A stretch of DNA of 64,000 bases from Sparus aurata (lineage: Eukaryota; Chordata; Actinopteri; Spariformes; Sparidae): contig NC_044209.1 of the NCBI RefSeq assembly GCF_900880675.1, positions 30,298,030 to 30,362,029 of the forward strand, in the 5' to 3' direction. Below, piece after piece: positions 40,301 through 54,585 of this stretch. The translations under genes were made by a program, and so were the position numbers. Within the stretch, counting starts at the first letter, position 1. Each line of letters starts with the position of its first letter. The notes below the pieces were generated by a model. The model saw only the letters and a program-made list of their open reading frames with translations, did no database searches and was not told the origin of the DNA.

Positions 40301-43300
40301 TCCGTTACACACTTGGACCTGTGGTACCTCTCCTTCACACACTTGGACCTGTGGTACCTCTCCGTTACACACTTGGACCTGTGATACCTCTCCTTCACAC
40401 ACTTGGACCTGCGGTACCTCTCCTTCACACACCTGGACCTGCGGTACCTCTCCGTTACACACTTGGACCTGTGGTACCTCTCCTTCACACACTTGGACCT
40501 GCGGTACCTCTCCTTTACACACTTGGACCTGCGGTACCTCTCCTTTACACACTTGGACCTGTGGTACCTCTCCTTCACACACTTGGACCTGCGGTACCTC
40601 TCCTTCACACACCTGGACCTGCAGTACCTCTCCTTCACCAGCAGGTGGGACTCCTAACAGTGATGACAGCTTGTCCATCATCCTGCTCTCTCCAACCACC
40701 TGTACCGGGTCCAGAGGATCCCAGGATGGACCGGGCCTTCTTGATACGTTTATCCAGTCTCCTCCTGTCTGCTGTTGAGATGCTGCTGCTCCAGCAGACT
40801 ACTCCATAGAAAATGGTTGATGCCACCACAGAGAAAACATAAGAATTAATCTTTGATTCAAGGTCACTAGGTGACCACAGCCCTGCGTTGATTAACCAGG
40901 AGGAAATTGAACAAGTGTGTACATTTAAATACTTGAAACTGTGCTTCGATCCTCAGCTCAGATGGACAGATCAGGTAGAGCATGTATGCTCAAAAATAAG
41001 TCAGCGTCTGCATTTTTTACGTAGACTAAGGCTACATGGTGTTAATAAGGAAATTATGTGGAAGTGAGGGACCGCTGGCAAGCTGCTGCCGCCCCTCCTC
41101 CGCTGTCTTCGCTGTTTTTGTGATATTTTGCTTTTCTTTTGCTCATGTTGTGTATGAACTCTGGACTTTCAAGCCATCTGTTAGATTTGGCTTGCTCGAT
41201 CTAACACTCTGTCACACTGAAACACCAGTTAAACAGTCTACCTGTCTGCTGCTACTGCCTCGCCACTGGTTAGCCTCTGGGCTAGCTCACCGGTACAAGA
41301 TTCACCTGCACGGGATTCCTGGCACTCCTCTCCGCACTCTGTGGCTGGATAACCTGCTCTGACGTGCCCCACGAAGCACGCCTGAGCCGACTGGTCTGCT
41401 GCCACCCTGCCAGCTCTCCTGGACGCTTACCTGCACCCACGGATTGCTGTCAACGCGGCGGACGCTGCATCCCCGACACACCAATGCCCTGAGGGTGTTT
41501 GCTTGCTGGTCGGCTAGCCTGCTGCTAATCCCAGCGTCGCTCAGCTGTTTCCCTATCTCCAGTGAAGCTACAACCTACATGCTTCATTCCTCTGCCTCCA
41601 CCGCGCTGGTTGCGTGGTTTCATCACCTGGATCAACTACCGCTGGACTACGTCGCTGACCATCTTACATCATGTGGATTTTTAACTTGTTGCTCTGGATT
41701 GCGCTGTGTCTGACTCTGATGAGTGCAACTCTGCCGCTCCGTTACTCGGTAACGGAGGTGTTACATCTCCGGACTTCTCCAGGACCCCTCCACCACAGCT
41801 TGCACACCACCACTACATTCTCAAATGACCAAAATACATCCACAAAGGCTCAGGACATAACTTTCAGTACAGTCAACACATCAGCAACACAAACATCCAG
41901 TCTTTTTGGTCCACTGAGCCCCGCCCCCCTCCCCGCTCTGCCCGTCCTGTCAGTCCTGTCAGTCACAATGTACTGTCCCCCCTGCTCAAAGCAACCACAT
42001 ACACACCACTCTCCTGTCTGAAACTCTGTCTGCTGAACATCAGATCCCTCAGTAACAAGGCTCTGCTGATCGCTGACTTTATTGCTGACTGTAAGCTGGA
42101 CATTTTATGCCTCACTGAGACTTGGCAACAGCCAAATGTCTTTTCCCAGCTAAATGAGGCTGCTCCACCAATATTTTCTTTTATTAGTAAACCCCGTGCT
42201 ACAGGGAGGGGGGGCGGTCTCGCTCTCCTTCACCGTGATAACATCAAAGTCACTGCTGTCACTGTCCCCCATCACTCCTCTTTTGAATGTTTAGCTGCAA
42301 AACTCACAGGCCCCAAACCCACCATCATTGTTATCATCTACAGGCCACCAAAACCCTCTGCTGTTTTCCTCAATGAATTCTCATCACTACTAACATCTGT
42401 ATGTGCCATGTCCTCCACTGTTATCCTCCTCGGCGATTTCATTATCCACATTGACATACTGTCCAGTATCTTTGCCAACGACTTCACATCACTCCTGGAC
42501 TGTCTCAGTATCACACAACATGTCAACCTCCCAACCTATAACAAAGGCCATATACTGGACTTAATCTGCTGCACCGACATCACTCCCACCAACCTTGATG
42601 TCACGGATTTCCCCATTTCTGACCACAAAGCTGTACTTTTTGACATTCACACCCAACTACACAAAGTCAAAGAACAACGGACAATCTCCTTCAGAAACAT
42701 CAAACATATCAACACCACAAATCTCTCCACCCTGATCAGCTCCTACCCCAGCCCTCCCCCAGCATCTTCCCCTGCTGACCTGGAGAATCATTATAATAAC
42801 TGTCTCTCCTCTGCCCTCAAGACCCTGGCTCCTCTGAAAACCCGCTCAGTCTCATTTACTCACACTGCTCCCTGGTTTACCCCTGACCTACGCCAGCTCA
42901 AAGACAGATGCACTGTACACATCCAAATGTACTCTGACCACCTGCATCACTACAAGAACGCCCTTATTACTGCAAAATCTTCTTACTATTCCAACCTCAT
43001 CCACACTGGTACAGGTAACAACAGAGTCCTCTTTGCAACGGTCAGCCACCTAATTCAGACTCCGAAAACCCTCCCACCAGACATATCCACCGATCAGTGC
43101 ACTGCCTTCCTGGACTTCTTCAGCTCTAAAATCAATACCATTCACCAACAGCTGGCCTCATCCTTCACCTCCTCAAACGATCCAGCCTGGATGATCACCA
43201 CTGGCCAACCTCTCATCAGCTCCCTCTCCGACTTTGCCCCAGTATCTAAACACACCATCACTGAACTCATCCACAAAGCCAAAGCCACCACCTGTCAGCT

Positions 43301-44699
43301 TGATCCTCATCCCACCTCCCTCGTCAAAGCCTGTCTGCCATCCATTTCTCCCATGATCACCAACATAATTAACTCCTCCCTCACCACTACCACTGTACCC
43401 CCCACTCTCAAACTGGCTGCTATCACACCCATCCTGAAAAAAACCTGGTGCTGACCCAAATGACCTTAACCTTTACCAGCCCATCTCCAACCTCCCCTAC
43501 ATCTCCAAAACACTTGAAAGGGTGGTTGCCGCACAACTACAGTCCCACCTTGACTCAAACAACCTCCATGAACCTTTCCAATCCGGCTTCCGTCCAAAAC
43601 ACAGCACTGAAACAGCCCTGGTTACAATCCCTAATGACCTCCAACGTGCAGCTGACTCTGGACTTCTTACCATTCTCATCCTCCTCGACCTCAGCACAGC
43701 ATTTGACACTATCGTCTGGCTGGTATTGGGATCACTGGTGCTGCACTCTGCTGTTCATCCAGAACTCAGCCACCCGGATCATCACCCACACCAAATCGTC
43801 TGACCACATCACCCCTATTCTCATCCAACTTCACTGGCTCCCTGTACAATACCGCATCCACTACAAAAACCTCCTCCTCACATACAAAGCTCTCCACCAT
43901 CTAGCCCCCACCTACCTCTGCAACCTCCTCCATGAATACAGCCCCTCTCGCACCCTCCGCTCAACCTCTGCTGGACTGCTAACCATCCCCACACCACGCC
44001 TCAGTGCCATGGCACACAGACTATGGAACTCTCTCCCCCCACACATTAGACAGTCAGACTCCATCACAACCTTCAAATCCAAACTCAAAACCCACCTGTT
44101 CAAACTGGCATACTCACTCTGACTGGTCACTGTGCACTACACTTGTCTTTTCTATTTTATTATGTCAATGTTTGGTTTTGATAATCTATGATGGTGTTAT
44201 TTTATGCTTGTCTTTTCTTTTTATGTCAATGTTTGGTTTTAATATTCTGTGATGTTGTTATCTTATGCTTTTATCCTATGTAAGGTGACTTTGGGTGACT
44301 TGAAAGGCGCCATCAAACAAATGAAATGTATTCTTCTTCTTCTTCTTCTTCTTATTATTATTATGTTGTTGTTCTATAGGGCTTCAATTGAATCACTTAT
44401 AAGGTACGGAATCACAACTTGGTTTGGTAACCTGCCTGTAAAACAAAAAGCACAACTGCAGAATCTGATTGGACGGGCGGGAAAAATAATCGGTATGCCA
44501 CCCCCATCCTCCTTCCAGGAAATCTTTGAGGAGATGGTGAAGAGGCAAGGTCGCAAAATCACTGGTGATCCAAATCATGTTCTTTTCAGCGAATGAGTTG
44601 TTGCCATCAGCAAAAAGGTATAGGGTACCAAGCTGCAAGTTAAATAGATATAAACTGTCCTTCATACCTACCTCTATTAAATTATTAAATAGTGCAAGA

Positions 44700-44739
<40 letters not shown>

Positions 44740-47700
44740 GTATGTGAGTGAGAGCTTCATAAAGGGACTGTGCAATAAAACTATGGTATAGGAAAGGGCA
44801 AATAGAACAATAGGAGTGCAATAAAAATGATCAGTGCAATAGAATTAATGATGTTATATAGGTATATGTGCAATAAGAAGAGCGTGTGCAAAAAGTGCAA
44901 TGAAGAGTGTGAGTGTTCTGTGCTGATATATATTTTATGCTTTATGTAAACAGGCTTCCTCTTGTTTTTTTGTTTTTTTGTGTGTTCTGTGTTTTGTCAT
45001 GTGCTATATGTGAACATGTGATGTTCTCTTGTGTCCAAAACACATTTCTCCTAAGGAAGACAATAAAAGCAACTAACTAACTAACTAAGAGTCATAGAAA
45101 GAGGTCAGGAGGTCCCCCTGCAGTACAAAGGACCTGAGCTTCCTCAGCAGGTGGACTCTGCTCTGACCTTTCTTGTATGTAGCTGCAGTGTGATCAGTCC
45201 AGTCCAGTTTATTGTTCAGGTGAACTCCCAGGTACTGTAAGATGTCTCTATCTCACTGTGCGTTCCCTGGATGTTCACCTGTGTGCAGGGTCGTCTGTGC
45301 CTGCAGAAATCCACCACCAGCTCTTTGGTCTTCCCAGCGTTGAGCCGGAGGTGGTTCTGCTGGCACCAGTCCACAAAGGTCTTAATAAGTTCTCTGTAGG
45401 CTCTGTGGCAGGTTGGTGAGGTAGTCAGCTATCCAGGATGTGAGGTGTTGGTCCATCCCCATGAGCTCCAGCTTGTCTCCCAAGAGTCTGCAGGCTATAT
45501 GGTGTTGAAAGCAATGGAGAAATGAGAACATGCCCAGGCTTCTCCAGGTGAGACAGTGATCTGTCCAGGAGGAAGATGATGTCGTTGTCCATTCCAATGC
45601 CAGGTTGATAGGCAAACTGGAGTGGGTCCATAAAAGGACCCACAAACAGCTGATCCCTACTGTAAACAATGGGGCTTTGTACAGGCTCCCTGAACAAGGA
45701 GGAAAACTGTGACCAGGGACAAAGACTGCAAATTAGCTGAAGCTAGACGTCTTATATGCATCACATTTTCCCATTTTCTGTGGCAATGTTGTATGTATCG
45801 TCCCTGTTAAATAAACATTAAAAAAAAAAGAAAAAAAAAAGCAGGATTAAGACCAGAGCGAAAAATCAAGTCTGGTCTCCATACTGCCAAGAGAGAGAGT
45901 TCCAAAGAGAAGTAAAAAATACAAGGTACAAATACAATAGAAAAGAGGGAAAAAAAGCTCAAAGGTGAGCGAGAGCTGCTGTAACACGCTGCCACTCATG
46001 CCATCTTATCCAGATGCCTGTTACCAGTAACAGTGTTTCCAGGCTGCTAACTGACTGCTAACATTGTGGTCTCTGTGGCGGTGCTCCCTGCGGCCTTGGA
46101 CAGAGATCTCTCTCAGTGTGGCTGGCCCCCAAAGCTTCTTCCTCTCCTCAGGTCTCGGTGCCTGGACATGTCTCTTTAGTGGCAGCTAGTGTATGTGTGG
46201 GTGTGAGTGTGTGGGTGTGAGTGTGTGGGTCTGTGTGTGTGTGTGTGTGTGTGTATGTGCGTATGTGTGGGAGTGTGTATATGAGTGTGTATGTAGTTGT
46301 GTATCTCTCTGTGCATATCTGTGAGGGTGGGAGGGTTGGGTTCTTTTGATTTTCTTTTCTTGATTTTCTTTAATCTCTGTTGATGTTTTTAATCTCTGTG
46401 AGGCACTTTGTGCTACTTTCTGTATAAAAAGTGCCATACAAATAAGATTCACTGAATAGGCTGCTGACTGTGCTCACAGGCTGCTAAATATGCTAACAGG
46501 CTTCTAATATTGCTAACAGTGGAAATAATGAACCTTAATGGTGTCTGTTTTTGGAGGTGAACAGAGTCAGACGCACCTGGAAGGACTCCAGGATGGAGTT
46601 GAAGTAGATGAAGACAATCTGAGCGACTTCGTCTTCCCCTCCAGGATTCACAAAAAACAGCATGTAGGTAATTCCTAACAGAGGCAGCAGCACCAGAGTC
46701 GCCTTCACCGCCTTCCTGCAGGAACAACATCATAAGAGACGACTCTCAATATGAGACTGACAGAGAAGACACAGCTGCATCACAACACAGAGGTGTGTCA
46801 TGACGCTGTATCCTGTAAGGTCTTTGACAATGTCTCAGACAGGTTTTAGTTCAGATCTGTCTCTCCAACAGTTTGAAGTAAAGTCTCTCTGTGTCCCAAG
46901 TCACTGGTGACTCACCTGTTTAAAAGTACTCGTACCTGTACTGGATGGTCTCTGAGGTGGTTGACGCCCTCAGCTTGGTCATCAGGATTCGAACGATATT
47001 GAATAGGAAGACAAAATTAATCTGAAGAGAAGAAGAGACAAACTCAAAGCAGTGTGTTTAAAGTCAGTTTGATTTAGTTAGATTTAAACTTGGCTGTATT
47101 TAAGGTGGACTGAGCAGGTTCTCACCAGCAGGACCAGGATCATGGGCCCTTGGTAGATGTAGTCCGTGTAAACTCCGGCTCTCTTTCCAAACCAGCACCT
47201 GTCAATCAAAACACAACCACAAATCAGATTTCTCCTCCTCTCTGATTGGCTGTTAGGCTGACAATTCAACCTCTATTCAGAGCTTCCTGCAAGTAACCAT
47301 AGCAATAGGTAGAGACAACAGGCGCGTTCAAGTTGAACTCCTGCTGACTGACTGCATCAGCGAGATCTGCATGGCGACAGCAGGGGCGGGGCTACAAACG
47401 CTGCTATGAAGTCGGACACTCTCTCTTCCCGTAGACGTGACGAGACCTGGCTGAGCTTGCGGTGTTTGCCTTCCTCGTCTGGGAAGAAGTTGAGGAAATT
47501 GAAATTCCATTAATTTTTGAGGAAAATCAACAACGACTGCGATCAGTTTTCTTACCTGATGCTATGGGAACTCTGCTGGCCTTTTTCTCATATTAATCTC
47601 CTTCAGAAATTATTCAATCTGAGATGGTCAAAATAGTAGTCAACCAAAACATGTAGGATGAGGGAATCAAGACCCGTGTCAAGCCTGTCTTTTTGCAGAG

Positions 47701-50700
47701 GATGTATTCATCTGATTAGTTTTATATATATATATGGACAGTTCATATTTAGAGACAACAGAATGTGACAGCTTTGTCACAATAACAACTTCAAATTTGG
47801 ATATTTTGTAATTGCTTCACTTCAAACGGTCACACAGTGGCTCATTAATGGTCCAACTGGTTTATCAAGAGTAGATGAAGCCTAAATGTTGTCTTACTGT
47901 AAATGATCATGTTCCGTTTTCCTTGTAATGTCACCATTAAATACATTGGAACTTTGTCTATCTGGTACATTATAGTAAGTCTTGCCCAATAACAGTACAA
48001 TTACAACAGTTATTCATTATTATGATGACAACTGTGCTTATGTGAATGATTATATCACAGCTGAGGGGAATTTGCTGACTACATTTAACAAATAAGCATA
48101 ACTATAGACACATAAGATGAAGCATTTTCTTATAGCAACATTATTCACAATGAATGAAATACAATAATCAGAACAAATGACTGAATCAGATGCCTGGTCC
48201 CGCTGCACCATCTCATCACACGCAGAATAGCTCAGGATAATTCTTTGTATTGTTAATGTGACGGGAACAGAAATGGTTAATTAATAAGAGTGGATAGAAC
48301 AGATAACACTGGACACAGCAGTTAACCACTTCTCCATCATCACCGCAAGCTGACAGAACTGAGCAGTTTATTGACGACATCTTTCAGGGTTGTTGAGTTA
48401 CATGAAGGATTTTATAAATTCATGTTGACTATCCCACAGGTGCAGCCACACGGCTGCTACTGATCTGAAAGTATTTGATATTTGAGTAGAAACGAGGCAC
48501 AGGCGCTTATGGATATGGAAATTCATCGTTCAGCGTAGATGAGAGCCAATTAGGACAAAGTCCTGACGTCATGAAGGTGGGTCTAGACTCGCGCAGTACC
48601 CGGAGAGCAACTGCGCCACTGCTCTGCAGCCGCCTTGCTCCCACGATAACTTAAGGTCATGTGACATCGGATGCGGAGCAGAAACCACTCCCATCCAGGT
48701 CATCATGGACACATTTTAACCAGCATGCATCACGATTTAAGCAGCGCTGCACAGCACTGCGTGATCTTGAACTCGCCTATTAACAGACTGATCATGTGAC
48801 TGATCATGTGACTCACTTCTCATTGTCATAGTAAAGTTTCCCAAAGGCCCACGCCACGATGATCGGGAACGGAATACCTGCAGACGGACAGACAGGAGGA
48901 CAGACAGGTTAACTGACAGGTGGACAGACAGGTGGACAGACAGGTGGACTGACAGGTGGACTGACCCCAGCCAATGCAGATGAACATCCACTTCCTGAGT
49001 TTGTCCGTGGAGTAAGTGAGGACAACGGCCGTGTGAAGATAACAACCTTCACCAAACATCCAGAAGAAGTTCGTCACATGGAAATAATTATAACCTGCTG
49101 TGACCAACCTGCACCACACCTGAGAAGGAAGAGGAGGAAGAGAAAGGAGGAGGAGGAGGAGGAAGAGGAGGAGGAGAGACAAATAGTTAACTTCCTCTTC
49201 TCCCTGTGTCTGCGTATTGTTGCCATGGTCACCAGTAAAAAACAAATAAGACAGTGTGACATCAGCTGATATCCGGTGTTTTTTGCAGGTGGTAAGTGCA
49301 GACCGTCTCCATGGTAACCAGTAGAGCTGGTGTTTCCACAGATGACACCTAAACCTGCCAATCACTCAATCACAGGCCGACAGAAGCACAGTCTGAACGT
49401 GCAGCCTCAGTGTGAAGTTAGTGTTGTGTCAGATTTAAACTGAGAGACGAGGAAGAAGTCCTGCAGTGAGCACACAGTCACCTGGTGTCCGCATTACATC
49501 TCTGTGTACAGGCGCGTTACATCTCTGTGTTACATCTCTGTGTACAGGCGCGTTACATCTCTGTGTTACATCTCTGTGTTACATCTCTGTGTACAGGCGT
49601 GTTACATCTCTGTGTTACATCTCTGTGTTACATCTCTGTGTACAGGCGCGTTACATCTCTGTGTTACATCTCTGTGTACAGGCGTGTTACATCTCTGTGT
49701 TACATCTCTGTGTTACATCTCTGTGTTACATCTCTGTGTACAGGCGTGTTACATCTCTGTGTTACATCTCTGTGTTACATCTCTGTGTACAGGCGCGTTA
49801 CATCTCTGTGTTACATCTCTGTGTACAGGCGTGTTACATCTCTGTGTTACATCTCTGTGTTACATCTCTGTGTACAGGCGTGTTACATCTCTGTGTTACA
49901 TCTCTGTGTTACATCTCTGTGTACAGGCGCGTTACATCTCTGTGTTACATCTCTGTGTTACATCTCTGTGTTACATCTCTGTGTTACATCTCTGTGTTAC
50001 ATCTCTGTGTACAGGCGCGTTACATCTCTGTGTTACATCTCTGTGTACAGGCGCGTTACATCTCTGTGTTACATCTCTGTGTACAGGCGCGTTACATCTC
50101 TGTGTTACATCTCTGTGTTACATCTCTGTGTACAGGCGCGTTACATCTCTGTGTTACATCTCTGTGTACAGGCACGTTACATCTCTGTGTACAGGCGCGT
50201 TACATCTCTGTGTTACATCTCTGTGTACAGGCGCGTTACATCTCTGTGTTACATCTCTGTGTACAGGCGCGTTACATCTCTGTGTTACATCTCTGTGTAC
50301 AGGCGCGTTACATCTCTGTGTTACATCTCTGTGTTACATCTCTGTGTACAGGCGCGTTACATCTCTGTGTTACATCTCTGTGTACAGGCGCGTTACATCT
50401 CTGTGTTACATCTCTGTGTACAGGCGCGTTACATCTCTTTGTTACATCTCTGTGTACAGGCGCGTTACATCTCTGTGTTACATCTCTGTGTTACATCTCT
50501 GTGTACAGGCGTGTTACATCTCTGTGTTACATCTCTGTGTTACATCTCTGTGTACAGGCGTGTTACATCTCTGTGTTACATCTCTGTGTACAGGCGCGTT
50601 ACATCTCTGTGTTACATCTCTGTGTTACATCTCTGTGTACAGGCGTGTTACATCTCTGTGTTACATCTCTGTGTTACATCTCTGTGTACAGGCGTGTTAC

Positions 50701-53700
50701 ATCTCTGTGTTACATCTCTGTGTACAGGCGCGTTACATCTCTGTGTACAGGCGCGTTACATCTCTGTGTTACATCTCTGTGTACAGGCGCGTTACATCTC
50801 TGTGTTACATCTCTGTGTTACATCTCTGTGTACAGGCGCGTTACATCTCTGTGTACAGGCGCGTTACATCTCTGTGTTACATCTCTGTGTACAGGCGCGT
50901 TACATCTCTTTGTTACATCTCTGTGTACAGGCGCGTTACATCTCTTTGTTACATCTCTGTGTACATGCGCGTTACATCTCTTTGTTACATCTCTGTGTAC
51001 ATGCGCGTTACATCTCTGTGTTACATCTCTGTGTACATGCACGTTACATCTCTGTGTACATGCACGTTACATCTCTGTGTTACATCTCTGTGTACAGGCG
51101 CGTTACATCTCTGTGTACATGCACGTTACATCTCTGTGTTACATCTCTGTGTACAGGCGCGTTACATCTCTGTGTTACATCTCTGTGTACAGGCGCGTTA
51201 CATCTCTGTGTTACATCTCTGTGTACATGCGCGTTACATCTCTGTGTACATGCGTGTTACATCTCTGTGTACAGGCGCGTTACATCTCTGTGTACAGGCG
51301 TGTTACATCTCTGTGTACAGGTGCGTTACATCTCTGTGTACATGCGTGTTACATCTCTGTGTTACATCTCTGTGTACAGGCGTGTTACATCTCTGTGTAC
51401 AGGCGCGTTACATCTCTGTGTTACATCTCTGTGTACAGGCGTGTTACATCTCTGTGTTACATCTCTGTGTACATGCGTGTACATCTCTGTGTACAGCGTG
51501 TAATCTCTGTGTTACATCTCTGTGTACATGCGTGTTACATCTCTGTGTACAGGCGTGTTACATCTCTGTGTTACATCTCTGTGTACAGGCGCGTTACATC
51601 TCTGTGTACATCTCGTGTTACAGGCGCTGTGTACATCTCTGTGTTACCATCTCTGTGTACAGGCGTGTTACATCTCTGTGTACAGGCGCGTTACACTCTG
51701 TGTTACATCTCTGTGTACATGCGCTGTACATCTCTGTGTTACATCTCTGTGTACATGCGCGTTACATCTCTTTGTTACATCTCTGTGTACATGCGCGTTA
51801 CATCTCTGTGTTACATCTCTGTGTACATGCGCGTTACATCTCTGTGTTACATCTCTGTGTACATGCGCGTTACATCTCTGTGTTACATCTCTGTGTACAG
51901 GCGCGTTACATCTCGTGTTACATCCGTGTACATGGTTTACATCTCTGTGTACATGCGCGTTACATCTCTGTGTTACATCTCTGTGTACATGCGTGTTACA
52001 TCTCTGTGTACAGGCGCGTTACATCTCTGTGTTACATCTCTGTGTACAGGCGCGTTACATCTCTGTGTTACATCTCTGTGTACAGGTGCGTTACATCTCT
52101 GTGTTACATCTCTGTGTACAGGCGCGTTACATCTCTGTGTACAGGCGCGTTACATCTGTGTGTACACACACACACACAGTTATATCTGATTGTTTATGTT
52201 CACTGTGTTTTTATTCACTTTGAAAATGTTTTTATTGGTCGGACTCTCCTGACTTCTGGTTCTGCTCCTGATGTTATTACCTGGTTGCTCTCGGTAACAG
52301 CTGGGTTCATGGTCAGCTGGACGATGAACCAGGTAGCGTTCCTGAGGATGAATGCTGAGATCAGATTCCAGTGGATGATGTTCCTTAGACAGCGAATACT
52401 CCTGCAACACACACACACACACACACAGTTTACCTATAATGCTGTGTCGTGTAGATTACAAACAACGTCTCTGTCGTTGGTTCTGCTTCTTTTCACAAGT
52501 GATGGCAGTGAAACAAAATCTGCATCATATTTTCAGTGAAAACATTGAGAAAGTTCTGACACCAGACAGGAAACAGGTTGTAGTTACAGGTATAAAAGCT
52601 GCTGTGCTGCATTTTCACCTCAAACACAAAAAATTCTCAACAGTTCAGGTCGTCCACAGAGAGGATGAAATGGTGTCTGTCTGTGTCAAACACCTCATCA
52701 CAGGTGGGTTAATGATGTCACTGTGTGAATGACAGTTGAGCAGATTGTGTCTGTAGATGGAGGTGAATCTAAAAAGTGTCTTTGTAAAGTTGTAACAACA
52801 GTTTATTTTTTTCAAATATTCTTTGGCCTTTTATCGGCTTTATTGATAGTACAGTTGAAGATATGACAGGAAACGGGATGAGAGAGAGGGGGACAGACAA
52901 GCGACAAAGGGCGCCCAGGCCGGGACTCGAACCCAGTCCGCTCAACTGAGCTGAACGGTGCTCCGTAACAACAGTTTTTACTGTGAAAAAATAAGGGCCA
53001 AACTGAAAACAGCTGTTTTTAGAATGCAGTTTGGTTGAGCAGTGAGTCAGTGGACAGAGCTCCAAGAGCTGCCTTCTAATGAGGAAGCTGGTAAACAGCA
53101 TAAAGTCATGTTCACCTCCTCTCAGCTCAGACTCAACGCTCCACTCATTTCACACAAACAGACAGATGTAATCAGATTACAATAAAGTTACATTGGACAG
53201 ATTATAAAACAGCAACATAAAGAGTGTTAATGACAAAAAAGATGTTGGATGACAGAAAAACAAGCTGGACATTTAATGAGATAAGACCGTTTGTCAGGTC
53301 CGTCCACTCTGATGGAGACTAGGACTGAAAGGACTCATCGTCAATGTGTCTTTATTTCCTATGTAAGGACGCCGATCGTCGATCTGACCACTGGCTGACA
53401 GTAATGTTTCAGATCCTAATTCCTAAAAAGACACAGTTTTGTTATTTTACGCTGTTAATTTAGCAGAGTCGTTAGAATTTGTATCAGGCTAATGTTGGGT
53501 TGGGTTCATGTGTGGGTGGCTGTGGCTCAGGGCCAGCGTCTTGTTGTTGAAAGGTTGCTGGTTCGATTCCCCACCTTTCCCTGGTCTGCATATAAAAGTG
53601 TCCTTGGGCAAGACACTGAACCCCAGACTGCTCCTGATGTGCTGGTCGGCACCTTGCATGGCAGCCGCTGCCAACAGTGTGTGAATGTGTGTATGAATTA

Positions 53701-54537
53701 CTGTAAGTCACTTTGGACCCAAGCTTCTGATAAATGCCCTAAATGTAAATGTTAGCTAACGTCTGGCTTCAGGCTAACATTAGCTAGTTGATATGTTAGC
53801 TCACGTCAGTTTTCTAACTTTAAAGCTTCTGAGTGAAACATGCAGCCTTACAGTTCTTGTTGGAGAACATGTGTCAATTCTTTAACCATCTCCTTTCCTG
53901 TTGTTGCAGTGAAACCTGGAGGAAAGGTGTTTCTAAGATGACACAGTGTGTTGTGTCTGATCTCTGAGGCAGGCAGGAATACTCACCATGATTCCTTCAG
54001 CACTAGTGTGATTTTAATGGTAGTATTTGTATGAAAGACCTCCCCAGCAGCAGCCTGCTCAAACTTTCTGATGTGTTTGAAATCTGCAGACATGAATGAT
54101 GGTCAAGACTGAATGTAAAATAGCTGCTGAAACAAACACTGACTCTTCTGGACTTGACGTCCTCTGACCTTCCTGTCTCACAGTATCAGGCAGGTCAATT
54201 GTTGGTTTTACAGCTGTAACATGAAGATGATGTCACAGGGAGCTGATAATGATGTTAGTGAAGCAACAAACATCTTTATTGATTAAAAACTATGATGTAA
54301 AAATGAGTACTGATGAAAATAAACATTCAGGAAACATTAACACAGAGGTTAGAAATAAAGTCACTCGCATGAATCAAATTTGAAGACTTTTGTGTTTGAA
54401 ATGAAAAAAAACATTTAAAAACGTAAAACACATTCGACATGTGACACAAAAATAGAAACGGGTCTGTTGGACTGAAGCTTTGTTTCATCTCTAATCCTGC
54501 TGTTTGATCCTTAATCCTCCAACAATGACTGGACATG

Positions 54538-54585
<48 letters not shown>

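Noticed and set aside
39251..40699. 482-codon frame of EGEVPQVQVC units and plus-strand frames of DLRYLSFTH units
   Set aside because: Off-frame readings of the 30-bp array. The meaningful frame is the CVKERYRRSK one, which continues LINE ORF2.
40834..44594. A host gene made of the spliced pieces 40870-41058 and 44366-44594
   Set aside because: The pieces join in frame, but the intervening DNA is an L2 with target duplication and no GT-AG signals, and the protein is LINE ORF2.
47328..47510. Small minus-strand frame in a CRHR1 intron
   Set aside because: No similarity recognised, no conserved splice context, and length expected by chance.
49504..52539. A 1,011-codon open frame and two overlapping frames of 907 and 672 codons
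   Set aside because: All three forward frames are open because the 13- and 10-bp words contain no stop triplets. There is no domain, and the last part runs into a CRHR1 intron and across an antisense exon.
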